A stretch of 64,000 nucleotides of DNA, taken from Streptomyces niger. Lineage in GTDB: Bacteria; Actinomycetota; Actinomycetes; Streptomycetales; Streptomycetaceae. The stretch is taken from contig NZ_JOFQ01000014.1 of the NCBI RefSeq assembly GCF_000718305.1, positions 62,001-126,000 on the forward strand, given 5' to 3'. The notes beneath the pieces were generated by a model, which worked only from the letters and a program-made list of their open reading frames with translations, did no database searches and was not told where the DNA came from. Below are positions 17,593 through 26,185 of the stretch, one piece after another. Made by a program: the position numbers and the translations under genes. Position 1 is the first letter of the stretch; each line of letters starts with the position of its first letter.

Positions 17593-18468
17593 GTGCGTAT
17601 CGACCTGCACACCCACTCCACCGCGTCCGACGGCACGGACACCCCGGCCGAACTGGTGCGCAACGCCGCCGACGCCGGCCTGGACGTCGTCGCGCTCACC
17701 GACCACGACACCGTCGGCGGACACGCCGAGGCCAAGGCCGCGCTGCCGGCCGGGCTGACCCTCGTGACCGGTGCCGAGCTGTCCTGCCGACTGCCGGCGC
17801 GCGACGGCAGCGGCGACGGCATCAGCCTGCACATGCTGGCCTACCTCTTCGACCCCGACGAGCCGGAGCTCGCCCGCGAGCGGGAGCTCGTACGGGACGA
17901 CCGCATCCCGCGCGCCCAGGGCATGGTCGCCAAGCTCCAGGAGCTGGGCGTGCCCGTCACCTGGGAGCAGGTGGCACGGATCGCCGGGGACGGCGCCGTC
18001 GGGCGCCCGCACATCGCCACCGCCATGGTCGAGCTGGGCGTCGTGGCGACCGTCTCCGACGCCTTCACCTCCGAATGGCTGGCCAACGACGGCCGGGCGT
18101 ACGTCGAGAAGCACGAGCTGGACCCCTTTGACGCGGTCCGGCTGGTCAAGGCCGCGGGCGGGGTCACCGTCTTCGCGCACCCGCTGGCCCTGAAGCGCGG
18201 CGTCTGCGTCCCCGAGAGCGCGATCGCCGAGCTGGCCGCCGCCGGGCTGGACGGCATCGAGGTCGACCACATGGACCACGACGCGCCGACCCGCGACCGG
18301 CTGCGCGCGATGGCCGCCGACCTCGGCGTGCTCACCACCGGCTCCAGCGACTACCACGGCAGCCGTAAGACCTGCCGGCTCGGCGAGTACACCACCGACC
18401 CCGAGATCTACGGGGAGATCGTGCGCCGCGCGACCGGCGCGTTCCCCGTCCCCGGCGCCGGCGGCTGA
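17593..18468 (+). CDS. PHP-domain metal-dependent phosphoesterase (TrpH/YciV type)
   Basis: Protein of 291 residues. The metal-binding motifs of the PHP family are in order: IDLHTHSTASDG at the N-terminus, LTDHDT, GAELSC, FAHP and SSDYHG near the C-terminus. The YciV/TrpH group hydrolyses 3',5'-nucleoside bisphosphates, and the E. coli member also trims rRNA 5' ends. GTG 17593 starts directly before RIDLHTH, with TGGAGT 8 nt upstream; the frame is open further upstream without family resemblance. marC follows in the same orientation 125 bases on. Confidence 0.9.
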   Translation: MRIDLHTHSTASDGTDTPAELVRNAADAGLDVVALTDHDTVGGHAEAKAALPAGLTLVTGAELSCRLPARDGSGDGISLHMLAYLFDPDEPELARERELVRDDRIPRAQGMVAKLQELGVPVTWEQVARIAGDGAVGRPHIATAMVELGVVATVSDAFTSEWLANDGRAYVEKHELDPFDAVRLVKAAGGVTVFAHPLALKRGVCVPESAIAELAAAGLDGIEVDHMDHDAPTRDRLRAMAADLGVLTTGSSDYHGSRKTCRLGEYTTDPEIYGEIVRRATGAFPVPGAGG

Positions 18469-18592
18469 TCCGGCCCGTCCGGCCGCACACCTTCCCGCCC
18501 CGTAGGGGCTCCTTCGGCGCTCCGCGCCGCTCTCTTTCCGCTGCCCGCGCGTGCCGCGCGCCGGCTCCCGTACCACCGCAAGGCCATTCACC

Positions 18593-19198
18593 GTGCTCGA
18601 CCTCTCCGTCTTCGGATCCCTCTTTCTCACCCTTTTCGTGATTATGGATCCCCCCGGAATCACCCCGATCTTCCTCGCCCTGACCTCGGGCCGTCCCGCC
18701 AAGATGCAGCGCCGGATGGCCTGGCAGGCGGCGGCCGTCGCGTTCGGCGTCATCGCCGTCTTCGGCGTCTGCGGCCGCCAGATCCTGGCCTATCTGCACA
18801 TCTCCACGCCCGCGCTGATGATCGCGGGTGGGCTGCTGCTCCTGCTGATCGCGCTCGACCTGCTGACGGGGAAGTCGGAGGCGCCGACCCAGACCAAGGA
18901 CGTCAACGTGGCGCTGGTGCCGCTGGGCATGCCGCTGCTGGCCGGGCCCGGTGCGATCGTGTCGGTGATCCTCGCGGTGCAGCACGCGGACGGCGTCACG
19001 GGCCAGGTCTCGGTGTGGGCGGCGATCGCCGCGATCCATGTGGTCCTCTGGCTGGTGATGCGCTTCTCGCTGGTGATCATCCGGGTGATCAAGGACGGCG
19101 GGGTGGTGCTGGTGACCCGGCTGGCCGGCATGATGCTCTCCGCGCTGGCCGTGCAGCAGATCATCAACGGGGTGACCCAGGTGGTCAACGGCGCCTGA
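18593..19198 (+). CDS. MarC family integral membrane protein
   Basis: Protein of 201 residues with six predicted membrane helices. The MarC hallmarks are visible: FVIMDPPGITPIFLALT in the first loop and PLGMPLLAGPGAIVSVIL in the middle. Despite the name no drug-resistance role is established for MarC; the family is of unknown function. GTG 18593 follows a weak AAGG. The gene ends shortly before a strong hairpin. Confidence 0.88.
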   Translation: MLDLSVFGSLFLTLFVIMDPPGITPIFLALTSGRPAKMQRRMAWQAAAVAFGVIAVFGVCGRQILAYLHISTPALMIAGGLLLLLIALDLLTGKSEAPTQTKDVNVALVPLGMPLLAGPGAIVSVILAVQHADGVTGQVSVWAAIAAIHVVLWLVMRFSLVIIRVIKDGGVVLVTRLAGMMLSALAVQQIINGVTQVVNGA

Positions 19199-19248
19199 GC
19201 CGCCGGCGCCGCCCGTTTCCCCGGCGCCCGGAGCGCCCGAAAGCGCGC

Positions 19249-19279
19249 CGCCCCCGTACGGACCGTCCGTACGGGGGCG
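19249..19279. terminator. Bidirectional terminator after marC
   Basis: CCCCCGTACGGA (19251-19262), loop CCG, TCCGTACGGGGG (19266-19277), with two further pairs outside. It lies between marC and the convergent 52-residue gene. Confidence 0.8.
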
Positions 19280-19329
19280 CTGCTGTCGGCGAGCCGGTGA
19301 GCCGGCGGCCGGGGGGACCGGGGACCGCG

Positions 19330-19488
19330 TTACGAAGCGGCCGCCGCGGAATCGGCGGGGCGGATGTAGATGCGCTGGCCGATTGCGGCGGCCTGCTGCA
19401 CGATCCGGTTGACGGAGGCGGCGTCCACGACGGTGCTGTCCACGGCGGTGCCGTTGACGTCGTCAAGACGCATGATCTCGAAGCGCAT
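19330..19488 (-). CDS. Small conserved Streptomyces protein, 52 residues
   Basis: Reading the minus strand from ATG 19488 gives a 52-residue protein that starts MRFEIMRLDDVNGTAVDSTV, has a central VNRIVQQAAAIGQRIYIRP helix/strand segment and stops at TAA. AAGGGAGA lies six bases before the start. Codon use shows the high third-position G+C of a real Streptomyces gene, and I recall near-identical small proteins in other Streptomyces. Function unknown. An A/T-rich region at 19590-19660 upstream probably contains its promoter. Confidence 0.75.
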   Translation of the reverse strand: MRFEIMRLDDVNGTAVDSTVVDAASVNRIVQQAAAIGQRIYIRPADSAAAAS

Positions 19489-19614
19489 AAGGGGCTTCTC
19501 CCTTCGTCTGATCCTCCTGAGGAGAACTGCTGGGTGGCGTGGATGCCTGTCATCGGTGTCAGGCGTGCCAATGGGGACAACGAAGTGCTCTGAGCAATAA
19601 TTCCCTACGCTAAG

Positions 19615-19624
19615 GAAAATTTTC
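19615..19624. promoter_or_regulatory. AT-rich palindrome in the divergent promoter region
   Basis: GAAAATTTTC is a perfect 10-bp palindrome within the most A/T-rich segment of the window (19590-19660), between the divergent 52-residue gene and the NYN gene. It could be an operator or part of a promoter; no regulator can be named. Confidence 0.35.
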
Positions 19625-19715
19625 GAGTGTCTAATTACTCACAGGTAAGTTCACTCGCCCCTCGCCACCCGGCCGGTTGTGTCTCCCCCGTACCCGCCAG
19701 GAGAATCGAACCGGT

Positions 19716-20648
19716 ATGAACGACGACGTCCGGCCCGCGGGCCCCACCGACCTCACCGCTGTCGTGGCGGGCATCGAGCGCACCAACGAGCTGCTCAACC
19801 GCGTCCTGGCCGAGGTCGCCACGACGCCCTCCACGCACGCGGTCTTCGTCGACGCGGGCTACCTGTACGCGGCGGCCGGCCGGCTGGTGACCGGTACGGA
19901 GGACCGCCGCGCCTTCGACCTGGACGCCGAAGGGATCATCGACTCCTTCATCGAGGTGACCCGCACGGTCTTCCCGGACAGCCGGCTGCTGCGGGTGTAC
20001 TGGTACGACGGCGCGCGCCGCCGCATCCACACCCTGGAGCAGCAGTCCATCGCCGAGCTCCCCGACGTCAAGGTGCGGCTCGGCAACCTCAACGCCAACA
20101 ACCAGCAGAAGGGCGTCGACTCCCTGATCCGCTCCGACCTGGAGTCGCTCGCCCGGCACCGCGCCATCAGCGACGCCGTCCTCATCGGCGGCGACGAGGA
20201 CCTGGTCTCCGCGGTCGAGGCGGCGCAGGGCTACGGCGCGCGGGTGCACCTGTGGGGCATCGAGGCGGTGGACGGGCGGAACCAGGCCGAGCCGCTGCTC
20301 TGGGAGGTCGACAGCCAGCGCACCTTCGACCTGGAGTTCTGCAAGCCGTACGTCACCGAGCGCACGGTGCACGACGGCGGAGTCGCGGTCGCGGCGGACG
20401 ACGGTCCGGCGCCCAGCCGCGAGGACGTCCGCTTCGTCGGCGCGCAGGTCGCGGCCCAGTGGCTGGCCTCCCGCGGCCGCGACTGGACGGCGGACCTGCT
20501 GCCCGGCCACCCGTACCTCCCGGGCGCCGTCGACCAGGACCTGCTGACCACCGCCGAGGGCCTGCTGCGCCACTCCCTGCGCCCGTACGCCGACCTCCGG
20601 CGCGTGCTGCGCGACGGCTTCTGGGAGCACGTCCGGGCGCAGTTCTGA
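19716..20648 (+). CDS. NYN-domain (PIN-like) putative ribonuclease
   Basis: Protein of 310 residues. The NYN fold (related to PIN and FEN nucleases) is shown by acidic residues in the expected strands: VFVDAGYLYAAAG, GVDSLIRSDLESL and VLIGGDEDLVSAVEAA. The domain covers about residues 45-210; the rest is helical and may bind RNA. ATG 19716 follows AGGAGA at 11 nt. Such proteins are usually metal-dependent RNases; the substrate is unknown. Confidence 0.85.
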   Translation: MNDDVRPAGPTDLTAVVAGIERTNELLNRVLAEVATTPSTHAVFVDAGYLYAAAGRLVTGTEDRRAFDLDAEGIIDSFIEVTRTVFPDSRLLRVYWYDGARRRIHTLEQQSIAELPDVKVRLGNLNANNQQKGVDSLIRSDLESLARHRAISDAVLIGGDEDLVSAVEAAQGYGARVHLWGIEAVDGRNQAEPLLWEVDSQRTFDLEFCKPYVTERTVHDGGVAVAADDGPAPSREDVRFVGAQVAAQWLASRGRDWTADLLPGHPYLPGAVDQDLLTTAEGLLRHSLRPYADLRRVLRDGFWEHVRAQF

Positions 20649-20650
20649 GC

Positions 20651-20667
20651 CGCACGCGCCGCGTGCG
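20651..20667. terminator. Short hairpin between convergent genes
   Basis: CGCACGC / GCGTGCG around a three-base loop, in the 40-base gap between the NYN gene and the hydrolase gene. Confidence 0.4.
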
Positions 20668-20688
20668 CCCTACCGCCCGGCGTACGCC

Positions 20689-21573
20689 CTACTGCGCGTC
20701 ACCCTGCCCGGCACCGTCCCCGGCCTCGTTCCAGAAGGACACCAGGGCCGCCGCCGTCTCCGCCGGCCGCTCGACGTTGGGGGAGTGCTCCGCGCCCGTG
20801 ATGACGGTACGGCGCGCGCCGAGCCGCTCGGCCATCTCGTCCATCAGCGGCACCGGCCAGGCGTAGTCCACGACGCCGGACAGCACGTGCTTGGGCAGCG
20901 GTACGGCGGCCAGCGCGGCCACCCGGTCCGGCTCGCCCGCTATCTGCCGCGCCGTGCCGATCAGCTGCTCCGGCACGGTGCCCAGCCAGCGGCGGTGCAG
21001 GAACTCGGCGATCTCCGGCGGGGTGGTCTCGCCCGCCGCCTCCGGCGGGTCCAGCTCCCGCATCGCCTGCCAGACGGCCTCCATGGTCATCGTGGTCAGC
21101 GCGTCGATGAGCATCTTGGCGCGGGCCCGCTGCTCGGGGGCGACCGCGGCGGGACCGGAGCTCATCAGGGTCAGCGAGCGGTACGGCGCGGCGTCGTCGA
21201 GCACCGCGGCCCGCGCCAGCAGTCCGCCGAGCGAATGGCCCAGCAGATGCACCGGGCCGGCGTCCAGCGCGGCCGCCTGCGCCGCGATGTCCTGTGCCAA
21301 CTCGGCCTGCGCGTAAGCCTGTTCCGCGCGCGGCCCGGGTGACTCGTACTGGCCTCTGCCGTCCACGGCCACGGCGCGGTACCCCGCCGCCGCCAGCGGT
21401 GCGAGCAGCGGGAGGAAGTCCTCCTTGCTGCCGGTGAAGCCCGGTACCAGCAGGACGGTGCCGCGCACCGGACCGTCGGGACGCGCGTCGTGCACCGCGA
21501 ACTCACCCCGCCCGGTCGCGAGACGGTACGCACCGGCACACGCCGGCAGCTCAAGGAACGGAGGCCTACTCAT
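20689..21573 (-). CDS. Alpha/beta-fold hydrolase
   Basis: Protein of 294 residues. The nucleophile elbow is LLGHSLGGLL, the oxyanion strand VLLVPGFTGSKEDF, and the late acid and base are in GVVDYAWPVP and GAEHSPNVE. No signal peptide is visible. ATG 21573 has no Shine-Dalgarno; TAGCCT (21586-21581 on the minus strand) ends seven bases before it, so it is probably leaderless. Substrate unknown. Confidence 0.85.
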   Translation of the reverse strand: MSRPPFLELPACAGAYRLATGRGEFAVHDARPDGPVRGTVLLVPGFTGSKEDFLPLLAPLAAAGYRAVAVDGRGQYESPGPRAEQAYAQAELAQDIAAQAAALDAGPVHLLGHSLGGLLARAAVLDDAAPYRSLTLMSSGPAAVAPEQRARAKMLIDALTTMTMEAVWQAMRELDPPEAAGETTPPEIAEFLHRRWLGTVPEQLIGTARQIAGEPDRVAALAAVPLPKHVLSGVVDYAWPVPLMDEMAERLGARRTVITGAEHSPNVERPAETAAALVSFWNEAGDGAGQGDAQ

Positions 21574-21654
21574 GGACCCGAGGCTATCCGGGACGGGTGA
21601 CAGGCGGGTGCCGGAAAGATGGCCTCCGCCGCCGGCCCCGCCGCCCGCACGACC

Positions 21655-21688
21655 ACGGCCCCGCACCGCCTGAGCGGTACGGGGCCGT
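21655..21688 (-). terminator. Terminator of the DEAD-box helicase gene
   Basis: ACGGCCCCGCACCGC (21655-21669) pairs with GCGGTACGGGGCCGT (21674-21688) except for one mismatch, around a four-base loop. It lies 15 bases past the helicase stop. Confidence 0.8.
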
Positions 21689-21702
21689 CGGTGGCCTGCG
21701 GA

Positions 21703-23877
21703 TCAGCCCTCCGACGCGGCCTCGGCAGCGGCTGCCGGCTTCTTCGCCGCGGTCTTGCGGGTGCGGCGCGGCTTGGCCGGAACCTCATCCGTCGCGCCGT
21801 CCCCGGTGGCCGCTTCGGCCGCCGCGGTGGTCTTCTTGGCGGCGGTCTTGCGGGTGCGGCGGGGCTTGGCGGGGGCCTCGTCGGTCGCCGTGTCGGTGGG
21901 CAGGGTGCCCTCGGCGGTGTCCACCGCGGCCTCGGCCCTCGTCGGTCGCCGTGTCGGTGGGCAGGGTGCCCTCGGCGGTGTCCACCGCGGCCTCGGCTGG
22001 AAGCCCACCGAGGTGTCCTCCTTGACCACGACCGGGCGCCGGGGCGCCGGAGCCTTGGCGATCCGGGCGGGGGCAGGGGCCTTGTCGACGGGCGCCCGGT
22101 CCTCGACGGGGGCGGTCACGGCCGCCTCGGGAGCCGTGCTCTGCGCGGCGCGGGTGCCCCGGCTGCGGCGGCGGCGCGGCTTGGCCGGCGCCTCCTGCGC
22201 GGTGTCCGGGCCGGCACCCTGGGCCGGCACGTTCGCGGCCTCGGCGGTGTCCACCGCGGCCGTCGCCTTCTCGGCGGGGGCCGGCGCCGGCTCGGCCACG
22301 GCGTGCGCGGTGGCGGCGGGGGCCGTCGCGGCGGCGGACGTGGCGGCGGAGGCGCTGCTGCGGGTGCGCCGGCGGCGGCGCAGCTGGCGCGGGGCGCCCT
22401 CGGCGGTGTCGGCCGCGGCCTCGGCGGCCTTCGGGGCGGTGCCGGCTTCGGCACCGGCTTCGGTGCCGGCCTCGGCACCGGCCTCGACCGGGGCGCCGTT
22501 GCGGGTACGGCGACGCTTGCGCGGCGTACGCGTGCGCTCCGGACGCTCCTCCTCGCGCTCCCGGCCGCCCCGGCGCGCGCCGCGGCCGCGGCCGCCGGTC
22601 TCGCCGAGGTCCTCGACCTCCTCGGCCGCCAGGCCCGCACGGGTGCGCTCCGAGCGCGGCAGGACACCCTTGGTGCCCTCGGGGATGTTCAGCAGCTCGT
22701 AGAGGTGCGCGGAGGTGGAGTAGGTCTCCTCCGGGTCGTTGAACGACAGGTCCAGCGCCTTGTTGATCAGCTGCCAGCGGGGGATGTCGTCCCAGTCGAC
22801 CAGCGTGACCGCGGTGCCCTTGGCGCCCGCGCGGCCCGTACGGCCGATGCGGTGCAGGTAGGTCTTCTCGTCCTCGGGCGTCTGGTAGTTGATGACGTGC
22901 GTCACACCCTCGACGTCGATGCCGCGCGCCGCGACATCGGTGCAGACGAGGACGTCGACCTTGCCGTTGCGGAAGGCGCGCAGCGCCTGCTCGCGGGCGC
23001 CCTGGCCGAGGTCGCCGTGGACCGCGCCGGAGGCGAAGCCACGCCGCGCGAGCTGGTCGGCGATGTCGGCCGCGGTGCGCTTGGTGCGGCAGAAGATCAT
23101 CGCAAGCCCGCGGCCCTCGGCCTGCAGGATGCGCGAGACCATTTCCGGCTTGTCCATGGAGTGCGCGCGGAAGACGTGCTGGGTGGTGTTGGCGACCGTC
23201 GCGCCCTCGTCGTCGGGCGAGGTGGCGCTGATGTGGGTCGGCTGCGACATGTAGCGCCGGGCCAGCGAGATGACCTGGCCGGGCATGGTCGCGGAGAACA
23301 GCATGGTCTGCCGCTTGACGGGCAGCTGCTCGATGATCTTCTCGACGTCCGGCAGGAAGCCGAGGTCGAGCATTTCGTCGGCCTCGTCCAGGACCAGGGC
23401 GCGGACCTGGGAGAGGTTCAGCTTCTTCTGGCCCGCCAGGTCCAGCAGGCGGCCCGGGGTGCCGACGACGACGTCGACGCCCTTGTTGAGCGCCTCGACC
23501 TGGGGCTCGTACGCGCGGCCGCCGTAGATCGCGAGCACGCGGACGTTACGGACCTTGCCGGCGGTCAGCAGGTCGTTGGTGACCTGCTGGCACAGCTCGC
23601 GGGTGGGGACGACGACCAGCGCCTGCGGCGCGTCGGTCAGCTGCTCGGGCTTCGCCCGGCCCGACTCGACGTCGGCGGGGACGGTGACGCGCTCCAGGAG
23701 GGGGAGACCGAAGCCGAGGGTCTTGCCGGTGCCGGTCTTGGCCTGGCCGATGACGTCGGAGCCCGAGAGGGCGACCGGCAGGGTCATGGCCTGGATGGGG
23801 AACGGAGTCGTGATGCCGACGGCCTCAAGGGCTTCGGCGGTCTCGGGGAGGATCCCGAGGTCTCGGAACGTAGACAG
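21703..23877 (-). CDS. DEAD-box RNA helicase with long Ala/Arg-rich tail
   Basis: About 724 residues from the position used here. The core has motif Q (TTPFPIQAMTLP), motif I (AKTGTGKT), PTRELC, TPGRLLDL, DEADEMLD, SAT, the ARGID segment and HRIGRTGRAG. The 260-residue tail is basic and low complexity, with repeats of APAKPRRTRKTAAKK type that probably bind RNA. The start is unresolved: no in-frame ATG, GTG or TTG occurs within about 240 bases upstream of the conserved TFRDLGILPETAEAL, and the only candidates beside an SD-like AGAAGAGG are CTG 23877 or ATC 23880. The tail contains a perfect 61-bp tandem duplication. It probably acts in RNA structure remodelling, like the RhlE/Rv3211 homologues. 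Confidence 0.88.
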   Translation of the reverse strand: MSTFRDLGILPETAEALEAVGITTPFPIQAMTLPVALSGSDVIGQAKTGTGKTLGFGLPLLERVTVPADVESGRAKPEQLTDAPQALVVVPTRELCQQVTNDLLTAGKVRNVRVLAIYGGRAYEPQVEALNKGVDVVVGTPGRLLDLAGQKKLNLSQVRALVLDEADEMLDLGFLPDVEKIIEQLPVKRQTMLFSATMPGQVISLARRYMSQPTHISATSPDDEGATVANTTQHVFRAHSMDKPEMVSRILQAEGRGLAMIFCRTKRTAADIADQLARRGFASGAVHGDLGQGAREQALRAFRNGKVDVLVCTDVAARGIDVEGVTHVINYQTPEDEKTYLHRIGRTGRAGAKGTAVTLVDWDDIPRWQLINKALDLSFNDPEETYSTSAHLYELLNIPEGTKGVLPRSERTRAGLAAEEVEDLGETGGRGRGARRGGREREEERPERTRTPRKRRRTRNGAPVEAGAEAGTEAGAEAGTAPKAAEAAADTAEGAPRQLRRRRRTRSSASAATSAAATAPAATAHAVAEPAPAPAEKATAAVDTAEAANVPAQGAGPDTAQEAPAKPRRRRSRGTRAAQSTAPEAAVTAPVEDRAPVDKAPAPARIAKAPAPRRPVVVKEDTSVGFQPRPRWTPPRAPCPPTRRPTRAEAAVDTAEGTLPTDTATDEAPAKPRRTRKTAAKKTTAAAEAATGDGATDEVPAKPRRTRKTAAKKPAAAAEAASEG
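21876..21997. repeat. Perfect 61-bp tandem duplication inside the helicase tail
   Basis: Bases 21876-21936 and 21937-21997 are identical. Because 61 is not a multiple of three, the two copies are translated in different frames: one as a Pro/Arg-rich stretch (PRPRWTPPRAPCPPTRRPTR), the other as the family-like AEAAVDTAEGTLPTDTATDE. See findings. Confidence 0.92.
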
Positions 23878-24274
23878 GATGCTTGCCTCTTCTGTGAGTC
23901 GCGGCGCGAGGCGTCGAAGGGGATCAACCGTGCCTTCTCGCCGTCGTACGGGGTCGTACTCGGCGCGGCCCGGCCTCCTAGGGCCGGATGGCGCGGGACC
24001 ACTGCCTTCGCTCAGGCGCTCGTGCCGCGAGCGGTGTCCCTCCTGCCGCGCGTACGTCTCGTACGCGCCACAACAGAGGGCGGTCGGGTATTGGAGCCGA
24101 TCGGGCCACCGACCGGGCATCCGCATGCGTGGCAGGCCCACCGATAGTCGGCGGGCTCATTACCACCATACCCCGGATGAGCGCATGTGTGTCCGGGCAA
24201 TCGTTCGGTCGGGTGGGACCCGAGTGGCTGACCAGGCCCTTCCCCGGGTTGCGGAGCGGGCTATTGTGCGCTCC

Positions 24275-25012
24275 ATGGAGACGCCTGACAACGCCACCGC
24301 CACGCCCGACGAGCCCACCGGCATCGCCGCTCAGACCTGGGAGCAGGCGGCCGCCGACCCGCAGTACCGCGCCGCGGTCATCGACCTGCTCGGCGCCCTC
24401 GCGTACGGCGAGCTGGCCGCTTTCGAGCGGCTGGCCGAGGACGCCAAGCTGGCCTCCACCGTGGACGACAAGGCGGAGCTGGCGAAGATGGCGTCGGCGG
24501 AGTTCCACCACTTCGAGCGGCTGCGGGAGCGGCTCGCGCAGATCGACGCGGAGCCCAGCGCGGCCATGGAGCCGTTCGTCGCGGCACTGGACGAGTTCCA
24601 CCGCCAGACCGCCCCGTCGGACTGGCTGGAAGGCCTGGTCAAGGCGTATGTCGGCGACTCCATCGCCAGCGACTTCTACCGCGAGGTGGCGGCCCGGCTG
24701 GACTCCGACACCAAGGAGCTGGTGCTCGGTGTGCTGGATGACACAGGGCACGCCTCCTTCGCCGTGGAGAAGGTCCGCGCCGCCATCGAGGCCGACCCGC
24801 GGGTCGGCGGCCGGCTCGCGCTGTGGGCGCGCCGCCTGATGGGCGAGGCGCTCTCCCAGGCGCAGCGGGTGGTCGCGGAGCGCGACGCGCTGTCGACGAT
24901 GCTGGTCGGCGGGGTCGCCGACGGCTTCGACCTGGCGGAGGTCGGCCGGATGTTCTCGCGCATCACCGAGGCGCACACGAAGCGGATGGCCGCGCTGGGC
25001 CTGGCCGCCTGA
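24275..25012 (+). CDS. Ferritin-like fold protein (MiaE-like superfamily)
   Basis: Protein of 245 residues made of long helices. Potential di-iron ligands are visible as Glu in GELAAFERLAEDA, ExxH in AEFHHFERL, and Asp/Glu and His in GDSIASDFYREVA and DTGHASFAVEK. It resembles the ferritin-like proteins annotated near tRNA-hydroxylase MiaE, but substrate and activity are unproven. TATTGT (24262-24267) ends seven bases before ATG 24275, with no Shine-Dalgarno, so it is probably leaderless. It is divergent from the helicase, as Rv3210c lies next to Rv3211. Confidence 0.8.
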   Translation: METPDNATATPDEPTGIAAQTWEQAAADPQYRAAVIDLLGALAYGELAAFERLAEDAKLASTVDDKAELAKMASAEFHHFERLRERLAQIDAEPSAAMEPFVAALDEFHRQTAPSDWLEGLVKAYVGDSIASDFYREVAARLDSDTKELVLGVLDDTGHASFAVEKVRAAIEADPRVGGRLALWARRLMGEALSQAQRVVAERDALSTMLVGGVADGFDLAEVGRMFSRITEAHTKRMAALGLAA

Positions 25013-25092
25013 GGCGCTGACGCGGGGCCGGCCGGTCGGCTGTCCCGCCCGCCCCCCGGGGTCGCTCGCCCGGCCCGTATGAGGATGCTCAC

Positions 25093-25133
25093 CCGTGGGC
25101 CCCGCACCGTCCGGAACGGTGCGGGGCCCACGG
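25093..25133. terminator. Strong bidirectional terminator
   Basis: CCGTGGGCCCCGCACCGT (25093-25110), loop CCGGA, ACGGTGCGGGGCCCACGG (25116-25133): a perfect 18-bp stem between the convergent ferritin-like and small membrane protein genes. Confidence 0.9.
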
Positions 25134-25238
25134 TGCGTATTGCGCCGTTTCTCCGTCCGTACATCGGCCGGAAAGCGCCCTCACGGTCCGTCCGCGGTGG
25201 AGTCCTCACCGGGCGGTGGCCGGGCCTCCCGCGGCCTC

Positions 25239-25517
25239 TCAGGCGGGCGCCGACCCTTGCAGTCGACGGGCCGGCCGGGCTCCGGGACGCAGCAGCAGCG
25301 AGAGCAGCGCTGCGCACACGCCCACGGCCACGAGCAGCACCGCGGGGGCCCACCCGGGGCCGAGGACCGTGTGGGCCAGCAGCGCCCCGAAGACGGCCGC
25401 GCCGGGCCCCGTGGCCAGCGTCAGGCTGCGTGTCGGGAAGCGGCCGGGCAGCCTCCGCACGGCGGCGAGGGCGATGGCGAGGCCCAGGACCGCGGAGCCG
25501 AGCACTTCGAAGATCAT
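25239..25517 (-). CDS. Small membrane protein, 92 residues
   Basis: Three hydrophobic segments are visible: FEVLGSAVLGLAIALAAV, GAAVFGALLAHTVLG and PAVLLVAVGVCAALLSLLL, ending in a basic tail. ATG 25517 is preceded by GGGAGGGG at 5 nt, and codon use is typical. I recognise no family. It faces the ferritin-like gene across a strong terminator. Confidence 0.7.
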   Translation of the reverse strand: MIFEVLGSAVLGLAIALAAVRRLPGRFPTRSLTLATGPGAAVFGALLAHTVLGPGWAPAVLLVAVGVCAALLSLLLRPGARPARRLQGSAPA

Positions 25518-25707
25518 GTTTCCCCTCCCGCGCGATGACGCCGTTGTGTCACGGCGGTGTCACTGTCGTTCGTGGGCCGTCGTACCCAAGGGGTGCCGCG
25601 GGCAATCGTGCCGGGCCGGACAAAGGTGCGATCACTGTCCTGACCAGGGGAAAGTGGCCGACATCGTGCGGTGGTGGGGGAGTGCGCCAGGGAGCGCGCC
25701 ACGCACA

Positions 25708-25751
25708 ACGGGCGGCGGCCCGGGGAACCGTCTCCCCGGGCCGCCGCCCGT
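25708..25751 (-). terminator. Terminator of the DUF3107 gene
   Basis: ACGGGCGGCGGCCCGGGG (25708-25725) pairs perfectly with CCCCGGGCCGCCGCCCGT (25734-25751), with one more A-T pair at the loop. It starts 27 bases past the DUF3107 stop. Confidence 0.88.
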
Positions 25752-25777
25752 CATGCGTGCTGTGCTGCGGCAGCGTC

Positions 25778-26005
25778 CTACAGCGCGCCGAAGCCCACCT
25801 TGCGCCCGGCCGGCTCGCCGAGCTCGACGTAGGCCAGGCGGTCCGCCGGCACCAGAACCTTGCGGCCGTGTTCGTCCTCCAGGCTCAGCAGCTGCGACTT
25901 GCCGCCCAGCGCAGCGGAGACCGCGCTCTCGACCTCCTCGGCAGACTGCGAGCTCTCCAGGACGATCTCGCGGGGCGCGTGCTGCACGCCGATCTTGACC
26001 TCCAC
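25778..26005 (-). CDS. DUF3107 family small protein
   Basis: A 75-residue protein that starts MEVKIGVQHAPREIVLESS and has a beta/alpha/beta pattern (SAEEVESAVSAALGGKSQLL, HGRKVLVPADRLAYVELGE), closing in GRKVGFGAL. It matches the actinobacterial DUF3107 family (Rv3208A in M. tuberculosis). The start is GTG 26005 with GGAGGG about 10 nt upstream. Function unknown. Genome neighbours (TetR, DEAD-box helicase) are the same as in mycobacteria. Confidence 0.88.
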   Translation of the reverse strand: MEVKIGVQHAPREIVLESSQSAEEVESAVSAALGGKSQLLSLEDEHGRKVLVPADRLAYVELGEPAGRKVGFGAL

Positions 26006-26185
26006 GGCTTATGTCCCTCCGACGGTCTCGGTCCCCCCGGTCCGACCAGGGGGCGGGGTGCGCGACGATCCGCGCCGTACGCAGCACACATTAGCCCGGT
26101 ACGGGGACGCACAGGACGTCACGGAGCACGCCCGCAGCGAACACGGAGCATGCCCGCAGCGAGCGCGTGCGGCCCCCGCGGTCCC

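Noticed and set aside
20155..20200. Possible tRNA or other structural RNA in GC-rich hairpin-forming segments
   Set aside because: No T-loop, CCA-adjacent acceptor stem or anticodon arm was found here or elsewhere in the window; hairpins lie inside coding sequence.
22000..22700. Second gene suspected in the helicase tail because of extreme Ala/Arg composition
   Set aside because: The frame is continuous with the helicase core, and long basic tails with PRRTRK repeats are normal for this family in Streptomyces.
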